Assembly: GCF_024296685.1 (NCBI RefSeq)
Contig: NZ_CP100763.1
Coordinates: 3,286,001-3,350,000 of the forward strand
Length of the DNA stretch: 64,000 nucleotides
Source: Natrinema marinum
GTDB lineage: Archaea > Halobacteriota > Halobacteria > Halobacteriales > Natrialbaceae
Direction: 5' to 3'
The position numbers and the translations under genes were made by a program. Every line of letters starts with the position of its first letter. The stretch's first letter is position 1. Shown here piece by piece: positions 45,448 to 53,718 of this stretch. The notes under the pieces were generated by a model. The model was not told the DNA's origin, made no database searches, and saw only the letters and a list, made by a program, of their open reading frames with translations.

Positions 45448-47015
45448 CGGACGACGATCCGTTCGAGTACGTCGCCGAGGCGAAACGGTCGCTTTCGGAC
45501 GAGGCCCGCGAAGACGCCGTCGAGTCCCAGCACGGGTTAGGCAAGCTGACCGCCCGGGAGCGAATCGACTACCTCCTCGACGACGGCACGTTCGACGAGA
45601 TCGGACGCCTCGCGGCACCGATGCCGACTACGCCGGAGACCGTCGACTGGGAACGCGACGACGCTCCCGCCGACGGCGTCGTGACCGGGTTCGGAGAGAT
45701 CGATGGGCGGCCGGTCGCGCTGTTCGCGACCGACTTCACCGTGAAGGGCGGCTCGATCGGTCACGCCGGCGGGCGGAAGATGAAACGCGTCGCCGAACGG
45801 GCGTTGGACCGCGGACTCCCCCTGATCATGCTCCACGACGGCGGCGGACACCGCATTCAGGAGGGGCTCGATGCGGCACCGTTCGCCCGCGGCGACAACG
45901 GGTTCTCGAAACTGCAGACGACGCTGTCCGGATGGGTGCCCGTCGTCTCGGCGATGATGGGGCCGGCCTTCGCGGCGCCGACGAACTTCGCGGCGCTCTC
46001 GGACTTCGTCCCGATCGTCGACGGAACGGGAACGATGGGCGTCGCCGGCCCGTCGCTCGTGAAAGCGGCGCTCGGCGTCGACGGCGACAAGGACGACCTC
46101 GGAAGCGCGCGGTTCCAGACGACCGAGACGGGAATGGCGGACCTCGCCTGCGAGGACGACAGAGCGTGTCTCGACGCGATCCGGACGTTCCTCTCCTATC
46201 TCCCGCGGAACGCTCGGCGCGAGCCGCCGACCGCCGATCCGAAACCGCCGACCGACGAGGCGCTCGAGCGGTTGCGGGAGGTCATCCCCGCGAACACGCG
46301 GAAGGGGTACGACATCTACGCGATCGTCGACGGGATCGTCGATCGTGACTCGACGTTCGAACTCAAACCCACCCACGCGCGGAACATCGTGACGGCGTTC
46401 GCCCGCCTCGACGGTGATCCGATCGGCGTCATCGCGAACAACCCGCGGATCAAGGCGGGCACGATCGACACCGCGGCCTCGGAGAAGGCGGCCCACTTCG
46501 CAGCGATCTGCGACGCCTATGAGCTCCCGATCGTTACCCTGACTGACGTTCCCGGAATTCTGCCGGGACCGGACTCGGAACGGGAGGGGATCGCTCGCCA
46601 CTCGGCGAAGCTCCCCTTCGAACTGGCGCGAGCGACCGTCCCCATCGCGAACGTCGTCCTCCGACGCGGCTACGGGTTCGGATACGTGGCGATGGGCGGC
46701 GGGCGTTCGCTCGACTCCGAGTTGACGGTGCTCTGGCCGACCGCCGAGATCGCCGCCATGGGGATCGAAGGTGCCGTCGACATCGCCTACGAGCGGGAAA
46801 TCGAGGCCGCGTCCGATTCCGACGCCCGCCGACGGGAACTGATCGACAAGTTCGAGGACCGAACCGACGCCGTCCGCGCGGCGGCTCGAGTCGGCACCGA
46901 CGGCGTCGTCCAGCCGGAACAGACGCGCGAGCGAATTCGGCGCGCGTTCGATCGGGCGAGCGACGCGTCCGACTCGGACTGGCCGCCGAAAAAACGCCCG
47001 ATCACGCCCATCTGA
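45444..47015 (+). CDS. Acyl-CoA carboxyltransferase, biotin-dependent beta-subunit type
   Basis: 523 residues with two crotonase-like halves. The N-terminal half has GLGKLTARERIDYLLD and GGSIGHAGGRKMKRVAE; the C-terminal half has LTDVPGILPGPDSEREGI and RRGYGFGYVAMGGG. These match propionyl/methylcrotonyl-CoA carboxylase beta subunits or the related decarboxylases. No biotin carboxylase or biotin carrier gene is within this window, so the partner is elsewhere or the enzyme acts differently. It is translationally coupled to the ligase upstream. Confidence 0.88.
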   Translation: MTDDDPFEYVAEAKRSLSDEAREDAVESQHGLGKLTARERIDYLLDDGTFDEIGRLAAPMPTTPETVDWERDDAPADGVVTGFGEIDGRPVALFATDFTVKGGSIGHAGGRKMKRVAERALDRGLPLIMLHDGGGHRIQEGLDAAPFARGDNGFSKLQTTLSGWVPVVSAMMGPAFAAPTNFAALSDFVPIVDGTGTMGVAGPSLVKAALGVDGDKDDLGSARFQTTETGMADLACEDDRACLDAIRTFLSYLPRNARREPPTADPKPPTDEALERLREVIPANTRKGYDIYAIVDGIVDRDSTFELKPTHARNIVTAFARLDGDPIGVIANNPRIKAGTIDTAASEKAAHFAAICDAYELPIVTLTDVPGILPGPDSEREGIARHSAKLPFELARATVPIANVVLRRGYGFGYVAMGGGRSLDSELTVLWPTAEIAAMGIEGAVDIAYEREIEAASDSDARRRELIDKFEDRTDAVRAAARVGTDGVVQPEQTRERIRRAFDRASDASDSDWPPKKRPITPI

Positions 47016-47112
47016 GCGGTGACTCCCGGGAGCGGAGCCCGTCTTTTCCGTCGCACACCGGAACCGTGACCCCGCTCGTTTCGACCGATCCGCGCCGCTA
47101 TCTAACTGAAAA

Positions 47113-47120
47113 TTTATATA
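47113..47120 (+). promoter_or_regulatory. TATA box of the enoyl-CoA hydratase at 47143
   Basis: TTTATATA lies 23-30 bp before the ATG, the distance for a leaderless haloarchaeal transcript. It supports the ATG at 47143 over the in-frame GTG 15 bases earlier. Confidence 0.75.
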
Positions 47121-47142
47121 ACGGTTCGTGATAGTAGGGCTC

Positions 47143-47934
47143 ATGCGAGAGATCGGAAGCGGTAACGTACTACTCGGTATCGAAAATCACCGCGCGGACG
47201 TCGTCCTGAATCGCCCGAAGCGACGGAACGCCATGAACGAGTCCCTCCTGCGGGACCTCCGGACCGCGCTCGAGGAGGTCGACGCGAACGAAGACGTCCG
47301 CGCGATGACGTTGCTCGGCGAGGGCGACGTCTTCTGTGCCGGCATGGACCTCGAGATGATGAAGCGACGCGGCGAGGAAGCGGAGTTCGAACTCGAGACC
47401 GAACTCGACGACATCACCCACTTCATCGACGACATGCGGATCCCCTCGGTCGCGAGCATCGAGGGGGCGGCGATCGCGGGCGCGTTCGAACTGGTCCTCC
47501 CGGTCGATTTCAGGATCATCAGCGAGGACGCCAAGTACGGGGTCGTCGAAGTCGAACTGGGGCTGTTCCCGTCCGGCGGCGCGACGCAGCGCCTCCCTCG
47601 ATTGATCGGCCTCTCGAAGGCGAAAGAACTCGTTCTCACGGGAGACTACATCGATCCGGTCGAAGCGAAACGGTGCGGACTCGTCCACGAGGTCGTCGCG
47701 GAGGGCGCGGACACCGACGAACGCGCCCGCGAGTGGGCGGACTCGCTCACCGAGAACGCCCCGCTCGGGATAGAGTACGGCCGGCAGCTGTTGAACTCGG
47801 CGCTCGAGACGCCCCTCGATCAGGGCCTCGAACTCGAGCGAGAACTCGGTCGGAAACTGACCGACACCGACGACTACACAGAGGGGTTCACGGCGCGCCT
47901 CGAGGGTCGCGACCCCGAGTTTCAGGGGACGTAG
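47143..47934 (+). CDS. Enoyl-CoA hydratase
   Basis: 263 residues, crotonase fold. The oxyanion-hole segment is DVFCAGMDLEMM; both catalytic acids are in place, Glu116 in AGAFELVL and Glu136 in VVEVELG, followed by FPSGGATQRLPR. It should hydrate a 2-enoyl-CoA, probably one made from the acid activated by the ligase upstream. It has its own strong TATA box, so it can be expressed apart from the ligase-carboxyltransferase pair. The next gene on the same strand is an IclR regulator. Confidence 0.92.
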   Translation: MREIGSGNVLLGIENHRADVVLNRPKRRNAMNESLLRDLRTALEEVDANEDVRAMTLLGEGDVFCAGMDLEMMKRRGEEAEFELETELDDITHFIDDMRIPSVASIEGAAIAGAFELVLPVDFRIISEDAKYGVVEVELGLFPSGGATQRLPRLIGLSKAKELVLTGDYIDPVEAKRCGLVHEVVAEGADTDERAREWADSLTENAPLGIEYGRQLLNSALETPLDQGLELERELGRKLTDTDDYTEGFTARLEGRDPEFQGT

Positions 47935-48092
47935 CGGGATCGCGCTCCCCGTTCGACCCGTCGAAACGGCGTTCGACCGATAGATAACGAACTGATACCC
48001 GTCGTGCCCGGTTAGCGGCCGCGTTTCTGCGCGATTCGCCGCGATCACGCCGCCGGTTCGGACGCGGTCACCGTTTTGTCTCAGCGACTCAC

Positions 48093-48119
48093 ATCCGATA
48101 TCATCGGATATACTTATAT
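48093..48119 (+). promoter_or_regulatory. Palindromic operator and TATA box of the IclR gene at 48142
   Basis: A perfect inverted repeat ATCCGAT-ATC-ATCGGAT spans 48093-48109. TTATA at 48115-48119 follows, about 25 bp before the ATG. Overlap with the BRE/TATA zone suggests autoregulation by the IclR protein. The same half-sites occur at 51264-51287. Confidence 0.6.
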
Positions 48120-48141
48120 TCTGACGGATACGGTATCGGGT

Positions 48142-48909
48142 ATGGCCCGGCACCAGAACGGAACGAAACCGCTCAAGTCCGTGCGGACGGCGTTCAAGAT
48201 CATCGAACATCTCAAAGAGAACGGCTCCGGGAGCGTGAAAGAAGTCTCGCAGCAGTTCGGGTTCCCGAAGAGCACGGTTCACACCCACCTCTCGACGCTG
48301 AATCAGCTCGGATATCTGGCGAACGACAACGGAACCTATCGCCTCAGCTTTCGCCTCGTCCATCTCGGTCGGTCGATCGAGGAATCACACGACCTCCGCC
48401 AGATAGTCGCCCCGGTCGTCGAGAATATCGCAGAAGAGACCGGTGAACGGGTCTATTTCGCCGTCGAGGAGAACGGACTCGCCACGAATATCGCGATTAC
48501 CGAAGGCGAAAAATCGATTCAACATCAGTTTCTGCCGGGCGGGCAGACGCGGATGCACACCACCGCCTCGGGGAAAGCGATACTCGCGTTCCTGCCGCCG
48601 GAGAAAGTCGACGAGATCGTCCGACGATGGGGGATGCCGCCGCAGGCACCGAACACGATCACGGAGCGTGAGGAACTGAACGCGTCGCTGGAATCGATCC
48701 GGGAGGACGGAATCGCTTACGCGCGCGAGGAGAGTTTCAAAGGGATGTTCGAGATCGGGAAACCGATCCTCTCCGACGACGAACGACCGCACGGAGCGCT
48801 CGAGATCGCCGGTCCGATTAAGCGATTGGATGACGAAGAGTACTGCCGAGAACTCGTCGACACGGTCGAGAAGGCGGCCAACGAGATCGAGGTAAACCTC
48901 CTGCTCTAA
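48142..48909 (+). CDS. IclR-family transcriptional regulator
   Basis: 255 residues. An N-terminal winged HTH (about 10-75) contains SVKEVSQQFGFPKSTVHTHLSTL; the C-terminal IclR effector domain (about 85-250) carries MHTTASGKAILAFLP and AYAREESFKGMFEIG. IclR proteins bind palindromes as dimers and respond to small acids or aromatics. The leaderless start at 48142 is set by a TATA box; a perfect palindrome precedes it. The neighbouring catabolic genes on both sides are candidate targets. Confidence 0.93.
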   Translation: MARHQNGTKPLKSVRTAFKIIEHLKENGSGSVKEVSQQFGFPKSTVHTHLSTLNQLGYLANDNGTYRLSFRLVHLGRSIEESHDLRQIVAPVVENIAEETGERVYFAVEENGLATNIAITEGEKSIQHQFLPGGQTRMHTTASGKAILAFLPPEKVDEIVRRWGMPPQAPNTITEREELNASLESIREDGIAYAREESFKGMFEIGKPILSDDERPHGALEIAGPIKRLDDEEYCRELVDTVEKAANEIEVNLLL

Positions 48910-49747
48910 CGGACGAGATGCCCGTTCGGAGCCATCGCCGCACTGGATCCAGCATTATCGGATCCTCGATTCGACCGGCCGACGGTGCCGAATGGATTAC
49001 GGGCATATGGATGTAAAGCAATTCGGCGACGGCTGCCTCTCGCTACCAGTTCCGGAGCGCTCTATCCTGCCGCGGATCGTCGGCCGAACCGACTACACGG
49101 ATCGAAAGCCGCGATCGATAGCTATCGTCTGTTCGAATTCATACCTCTTTCGGATACAGTTACTTTTCTCGATAATCGGCCACTATTCCCGTCTATCGAC
49201 TGCTCCCAACTGAAAACTGATCGACGATCGCTCGGAGTGCGAGTCCGGGCATCGGGAGAGCGACGAGACCGAAGTACGACTCGACGGCGACCGATATCGA
49301 CCGTCTATCGCTGTCGATTCTGCGCCGATCTTCTTCGTACGATGGCCGCTCTCCGGTGATCTGACGGTGCCTCGAGAACTTCCGAGGAACGCTACGACGA
49401 CAGCGCCCGGCAGACGTTCTCTCGTCGATAGAGTAGCCGGCTGTAGCGAGCGTGCAATCGTTGCTCCAGACGTAATGGCCTCCACACAGATACTGCAGAT
49501 TATATGTTTATAGAACGGTTCCATACCTGTACTACCAGATATGTGTCACTTTTATCGCACCAGAGCAGAGGCCGTCAATACTCGGATCAATACGTTCTCC
49601 CGTCGCGTGGGAACGCCTTAGCTACTGCGCCGAGGGTCGTTGTCGGCCCGAGAGACGAACCTTGCAGCCCTCCAACGGAACTCGTGATGGTCTCGCGTTC
49701 CGATGGCCGGCCGCAGCTACATACCGCCGGCCGTGGAACGGCATTTC
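48910..49747. other. 838-bp gene-poor gap
   Basis: No reliable gene. Frames of 70-110 codons exist but have scattered rare codons and no family character. AT-rich stretches near 49140-49170 and 49495-49515 (TTATATGTTTATA) resemble promoters without an obvious target. Decayed genes are possible. Confidence 0.5.
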
Positions 49748-50719
49748 ATGAGCGGTGGTACGCACACGGCCGAGCAGATCACGCTCGCACGGCTGCCGTC
49801 GGGGGTCGAACTGACGACGACGGTCCACACCTACCGCGGCGACGAGCCGGGGCCGACGCTGTACGTACAGGCGGCCCAGCACGGTCGAGAGGTCAACGGC
49901 ACGGAGGTACTCAGACGGTTCCACGACCGCGTTTCGCTCGAGTCGCTGTCGGGGACGATCGTCGCCGTTCCGGTCGCGAATCCGCTGACGTTCGATCGGG
50001 TCTCGTATACGACGCCGGAGCAACTCGACAGCGTCAACCAGAACATGAATCGGATCTGGCCCGGCAACGAGAACGGCAGCCTCCACCAGCGGATGGCCGC
50101 CCGGCTCTGGGAGTCGGTTACGGCGGCCGACGCTCTCGTCGACCTCCATACGGGCAGCCCCGACATGCTCCCCCACGTCGTCTACCGTGAGGGAGACGAG
50201 CGCTCGCGCAGCCTCGGCGAAGCGTTCGGGACTGACCTCCTGCTGTCCGAGCAGGCCGACGAGGACGCCCCCGGCGAGTGGCATCGACGGGACTTCGCGG
50301 GCAAACTCCGCGTCGTCGCCGCCGACGCGGGGATCCCGTCGATCACGCCCGAACTGGCACACAATAAGCAAATCCTAGAGGACGCCGTCGAGGCGGGCGT
50401 CGAGGGCCTGCTCGACGTCTGTCGCTATCTCGGCCTCCTCCCCGGCGATGTCCCCGACCGCGACCTGCCGGTGGCCCGGAATCACCTCGGCCAGGTCACC
50501 GCCGACGAGTCGGGGCTCTTCAGGCCGACCCCGTCGCTCGAGGTCGGCGAGACGGTCGAGGAGGGAACCCCGCTCGGGACGGTCTACCATCCGACGACGT
50601 ACGCGCCGCTCCACGAGGCGTCGGCCGACCGGAGCGGCATCCTCTACGCGCTCACACAAGAGGCAACGGTCACCGCGGGCGACCAACTCGCGAGCGTGGC
50701 GCTGCCTCGTGAGGCGTAG
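49748..50719 (+). CDS. Succinylglutamate desuccinylase/aspartoacylase-family metallohydrolase
   Basis: 323 residues. Zinc ligands fit His45 and Glu48 in QAAQHGREVNG and His134 in VDLHTGSPD; a catalytic Glu lies in ITPELAHNK. These enzymes remove acyl groups from N-acyl amino acids or similar amides. The C-terminal beta domain (about 225-320) with SGLFRPTPSLEVGETV resembles a lipoyl-like barrel seen in this family. I favour the ATG at 49748 over 49703 because a CTACATACC element is about 30 bp before it. The role in the catabolic region is unclear. Confidence 0.87.
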   Translation: MSGGTHTAEQITLARLPSGVELTTTVHTYRGDEPGPTLYVQAAQHGREVNGTEVLRRFHDRVSLESLSGTIVAVPVANPLTFDRVSYTTPEQLDSVNQNMNRIWPGNENGSLHQRMAARLWESVTAADALVDLHTGSPDMLPHVVYREGDERSRSLGEAFGTDLLLSEQADEDAPGEWHRRDFAGKLRVVAADAGIPSITPELAHNKQILEDAVEAGVEGLLDVCRYLGLLPGDVPDRDLPVARNHLGQVTADESGLFRPTPSLEVGETVEEGTPLGTVYHPTTYAPLHEASADRSGILYALTQEATVTAGDQLASVALPREA

Positions 50720-50827
50720 TCAGCAGGTCGAGAACCCGCCGTCGACGACCAGCCCGTGACCGCTGACGAACGAGGATTCGTCGTTGGCGAGGAACAGAAT
50801 CGCGTTCGCGATCTCCTCGCGCTCGCT
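50720..50827 (-). pseudogene. C-terminal remnant of a short-chain dehydrogenase
   Basis: The minus strand encodes [17 protein letters not shown], then [16 protein letters not shown] and a stop at 50720-50722, the typical end of an SDR. An in-frame stop lies immediately upstream (50828-50830), and nothing earlier aligns with an SDR, so only about 35 codons survive. The break coincides with a GC-rich TCGCTTCACGCGCTTCGC segment. Confidence 0.8.
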
Positions 50828-51263
50828 TCACGCGCTTCGCTCGAAGGATACGCGGTCCGAACCGTCGCTGTCGGATGCACCGGCACCGAATCGCCGCAAT
50901 CTGGAGTATCAATCTACTGTTTATTCGAAGAATCAGTCTGAAACCCATCATAACTGTAGCTGTGCGTCGTTGCCCCGTCGCTACGGCCTCGATCGAGATC
51001 GAACGTCGGTTAGTCGGGTGAATAAACGCGTAGTGAGACGTGAAACCGATTCTGCGGCAGATCCGGTCTCTCCGAGGTCGGCCGAACGACCCGGATGTCG
51101 GAAAATCGGAACCGAAACGGCTTTTGACGGCGAAAACCGGTGACATCGATCGTTGCGCTGTGCCTCGAGCGCCGGTCGAAACTAGTTCCGGGCCTGTGAT
51201 CTGAGATGGGCACTCGATCTATCGTATCGGATACTATAGTTATAAATAGAATAGGTAGGTATG

Positions 51264-51287
51264 GGCATCCGATACCGATCGGATGCC
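51264..51287. promoter_or_regulatory. Perfect 10-bp-arm palindrome sharing IclR-like half-sites
   Basis: GGCATCCGAT-ACCG-ATCGGATGCC. It contains ATCCGAT and ATCGGAT, the same half-sites as the palindrome before the IclR gene at 48142, with a 4-bp rather than 3-bp spacer. It lies about 20 bp after a TATA-like box, where a repressor would block a start. Confidence 0.5.
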
Positions 51288-51402
51288 ACTTATTGACACC
51301 GTCCGTCCCCGTCGAGACTCTTTGAATCGTATGCGAGTTTTCCACCGTTCATTCGTCTCGAACGCGCGTCCCGACCGTCTGCGCGAGTTACTCTCCAGTA
51401 CA

Positions 51403-51422
51403 TTACAAACATATGCTTGTAA
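51403..51422. promoter_or_regulatory. Near-perfect 20-bp palindrome
   Basis: TTACAAACATATGCTTGTAA differs from its own reverse complement at one symmetric pair only. It is AT-rich and about 120 bp downstream of the adjacent IclR gene's stop. A binding site for a dimeric factor is possible; no gene obviously starts beside it. Confidence 0.35.
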
Positions 51423-51544
51423 ACCAAAAGGGCCCGCGAGGCTGGTCGCGGTCGGCGATCGCTCGAGTATCGGTCGAACACTCCCGTCGAACACCATTTG
51501 GCCCGTGCGGGCAATCCACACGTCTGTTCAGCAGAGCCGAACCG

Positions 51545-52318
51545 TTATGAGAACATCATATTCACTTCGATCGTGTTCGCCGTCGACAGCAACTGGGTGC
51601 GGAGATCGTTTTCCTCCCACTCGTTCTCGAGTCGGTGTTCGGGACCGGTGACGGTGACCGCGCCGTAGACGGTGCCGTCGTTGTCGAGAACCGGCGCGCC
51701 GATCGCGCTGATGCCGGGCAAGTACTCCCCGCGAGTGTAGGCCACGCCTTCGTCACGAACCGTCGCGAGCTCGTCGGAGAGGTTCTCTCTGTCCGTAATC
51801 GTCCTCTCGGTAAAGGCAGGCAGCCCCCACTGGTCGACGATCTCGTCGACGCGCTCCTCCGGGAAGTGTGCCAGCATGGCCTTGCCGCCGGCCGAACTGT
51901 GGAGGTAGACGTGCGTGCCGATGTCGATGTCGCTGGTGAACGACCGACTCCCCTCACTGACGTTGATGATGGTGCCGAGCCCGTTCTGGTGTGTCGAACA
52001 GAGCACTCGCTGGCCGACGTCCGCCGAGAGTTCGTCCAGCGGCGTCTCCGAGGCGGCGTACAGCGGTTCGGCGTGCTTGACGTGTTCGCCGAAGGAGAGA
52101 AAGCGGAGGCTCAGGCGATATTCGTCGCCTTCCTGGACGACGTACCCCTTCGAGCGCAGCGTCGTCAGGTGAGCGTGGACCGTACTCTTGGCGAGATCCG
52201 TTCGCTCGGTGAGTTCCGTCACCCCGGCACCCCCGGCCTGCCACAGCGCCTCGAGGATGTCCAGGGTTTTCACCACTGCCGCCACCCGATTTCCCCCGTT
52301 GGTGTCCGATGTTGCCAT
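51545..52318 (-). CDS. IclR-family transcriptional regulator
   Basis: 257 residues. HTH segment TELTERTDLAKSTVHAHLTTL (about 34-54, including linker) and effector domain with YLHSSAGGKAMLAHFP and AYTRGEYLPGISAIG. The start MATSDTNGG at 52318 is supported by a TATA-like AGTTTTGG centred about 27 bp upstream; an ATG three codons earlier is possible. It diverges from the acyl-CoA dehydrogenase gene and probably controls it and perhaps more. It is clearly paralogous to the IclR at 48142. Confidence 0.93.
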   Translation of the reverse strand: MATSDTNGGNRVAAVVKTLDILEALWQAGGAGVTELTERTDLAKSTVHAHLTTLRSKGYVVQEGDEYRLSLRFLSFGEHVKHAEPLYAASETPLDELSADVGQRVLCSTHQNGLGTIINVSEGSRSFTSDIDIGTHVYLHSSAGGKAMLAHFPEERVDEIVDQWGLPAFTERTITDRENLSDELATVRDEGVAYTRGEYLPGISAIGAPVLDNDGTVYGAVTVTGPEHRLENEWEENDLRTQLLSTANTIEVNMMFS

Positions 52319-52512
52319 ACTCCGCATTCGACGAAACGAACCAAAACTGTTCCGCTCTGCTGAACGCAGTGTTCGGTCGAAAAAATCCTGCCGAGCCGAA
52401 TTTCATCGCGTTCGGTATCGGCTCCGTCGATATCGGCCGACCGACCGCTCCTATGCACATTGAAAGCCAATCACACGATAACGCTTAAGTAGTAAGTTAT
52501 GCGAGATAAGCT

Positions 52513-53709
52513 ATGGACTTCAGCGAACCGTCCGAAGCCGTGCAGATCAAGAAGGCGCTCGACGATTTCATCGACCAGGAAGTCGCTCCCCTCGAGAACG
52601 AGTACGACGAGTTCCTCGGTGCGGACTACGAAAAGGAGATCGTCGACGACGAGCATCGGCAGGTCCCCGAGTATCGCAACATCGTCGAACAGATTCGGCA
52701 GAAATCCGTCGAGGCGGGCTTTTACGGGATGACGATGCCCGAAGAGGTCGGTGGTGGCGACGTCGACATCCTCACGCGAGCGATCGTCGGCGAGCACATG
52801 TCGAACCGGCCGCCGGGTTTCCACAGTTCGATCTTCGGCGGCGCGGGCGGTCCGACCCCCATTTTGCTCGCCTGTGATGACCGCCAGCGCGAGGAGTACC
52901 TCGAGCCGCTGATGGACGGCGAGATCACGACCTGTTTCGCGCTGACCGAGCCGGGCCACGGGAGCGACGCTCACTACATGGATACCACTGCGGAGAAAGA
53001 CGGTGACGAGTGGGTCATCAGCGGACAGAAGTGTTACATCACGAACGGCCCGTACGCCGACTTCGCGATGGTGTTCGCCCGGACGAGCGGCGACGACGGC
53101 GACTTAGGCGGTATCACGTGCTTCCTCGTGGAGGACGACAACCCCGGCTTCGAGGTGGGGAAGATTCACCGTGCGATGGGGATGACTCCCGGCACGCACT
53201 CGGAGCTGTACTTCAACGACTGCCGCGTCGGCGAGGAACAGGTCCTGGGCGAGGTCGACAAGGGCTTCCAGGCCGCGATGGACTGGATCGGCGGCGGCCG
53301 GATCAACATCGCCGCCGGCTCCGTCGGGACGGCGCAGTACCTGCTCGACATGTCCGTCGAGTACGCCCGCGAGCGGAAGACGTTCGACAAAAAGATCGGC
53401 CACCGGCAGGGGATCTCGTTCCAACTGGCCGAACTCGCGACGGACATCGAGCAGGTCCGCCAACTCTACCGCTACGCCGCCTGGAAGATGGACAACGGCG
53501 AGCGCGCCCGCAAGGAGGAGTCGATGGCGAAGCTCCGCGGCGCGAAACTGGCCAACGACGCCGCCGACATCGCGATGCAGGTCCACGGCGGCGCCGGCTT
53601 CATGAAGGATCTCCCGATCGAACGCAACTACCGCTCGGCCCGCGTCTTCCGCATCTTCGAGGGGACCGACGAGATCCAGAAACGGACGATCGCCCGCGAA
53701 CTCATCTGA
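52513..53709 (+). CDS. Acyl-CoA dehydrogenase
   Basis: 398-residue FAD enzyme that introduces the alpha-beta double bond in an acyl-CoA. Hallmarks are CFALTEPGHGSDA and YITNGPYADF in the middle beta domain and RIFEGTDEIQKRTIARELI at the C-terminus, in which Glu383 is near the usual catalytic position of one ACAD class. The N-terminus is MDFSEPSEAVQIKKALDDF. A TATA-like CTTAAGTA (52484-52491) gives a leaderless start. Electrons would pass to an ETF not present here. It is followed after 9 bp by an MBL-fold gene in the same unit. Confidence 0.93.
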   Translation: MDFSEPSEAVQIKKALDDFIDQEVAPLENEYDEFLGADYEKEIVDDEHRQVPEYRNIVEQIRQKSVEAGFYGMTMPEEVGGGDVDILTRAIVGEHMSNRPPGFHSSIFGGAGGPTPILLACDDRQREEYLEPLMDGEITTCFALTEPGHGSDAHYMDTTAEKDGDEWVISGQKCYITNGPYADFAMVFARTSGDDGDLGGITCFLVEDDNPGFEVGKIHRAMGMTPGTHSELYFNDCRVGEEQVLGEVDKGFQAAMDWIGGGRINIAAGSVGTAQYLLDMSVEYARERKTFDKKIGHRQGISFQLAELATDIEQVRQLYRYAAWKMDNGERARKEESMAKLRGAKLANDAADIAMQVHGGAGFMKDLPIERNYRSARVFRIFEGTDEIQKRTIARELI

Positions 53710-53718
53710 GGGTCGACG

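Larger units (their letters stand above)
50828..51544. other. 717-bp gene-poor gap with two palindromes
   Basis: No gene is visible. It follows the SDR remnant and contains a TATA-like GTTATAAATA (51239-51248), a 24-bp perfect palindrome at 51264-51287 and a 20-bp near-perfect palindrome at 51403-51422. AT content is above the window average. A truncated locus upstream of the IclR gene is likely. Confidence 0.5.

Noticed and set aside
48992-49213. 73-codon frame starting MDYGHMDVKQFGDG
   Set aside because: Mixed rare codons, no recognisable family and no TATA box at leaderless distance; listed only as gap content.
51283-51651. 122-codon plus-strand frame after the 24-bp palindrome
   Set aside because: It runs into the IclR gene on the other strand and is rich in R/S/T without domain character.
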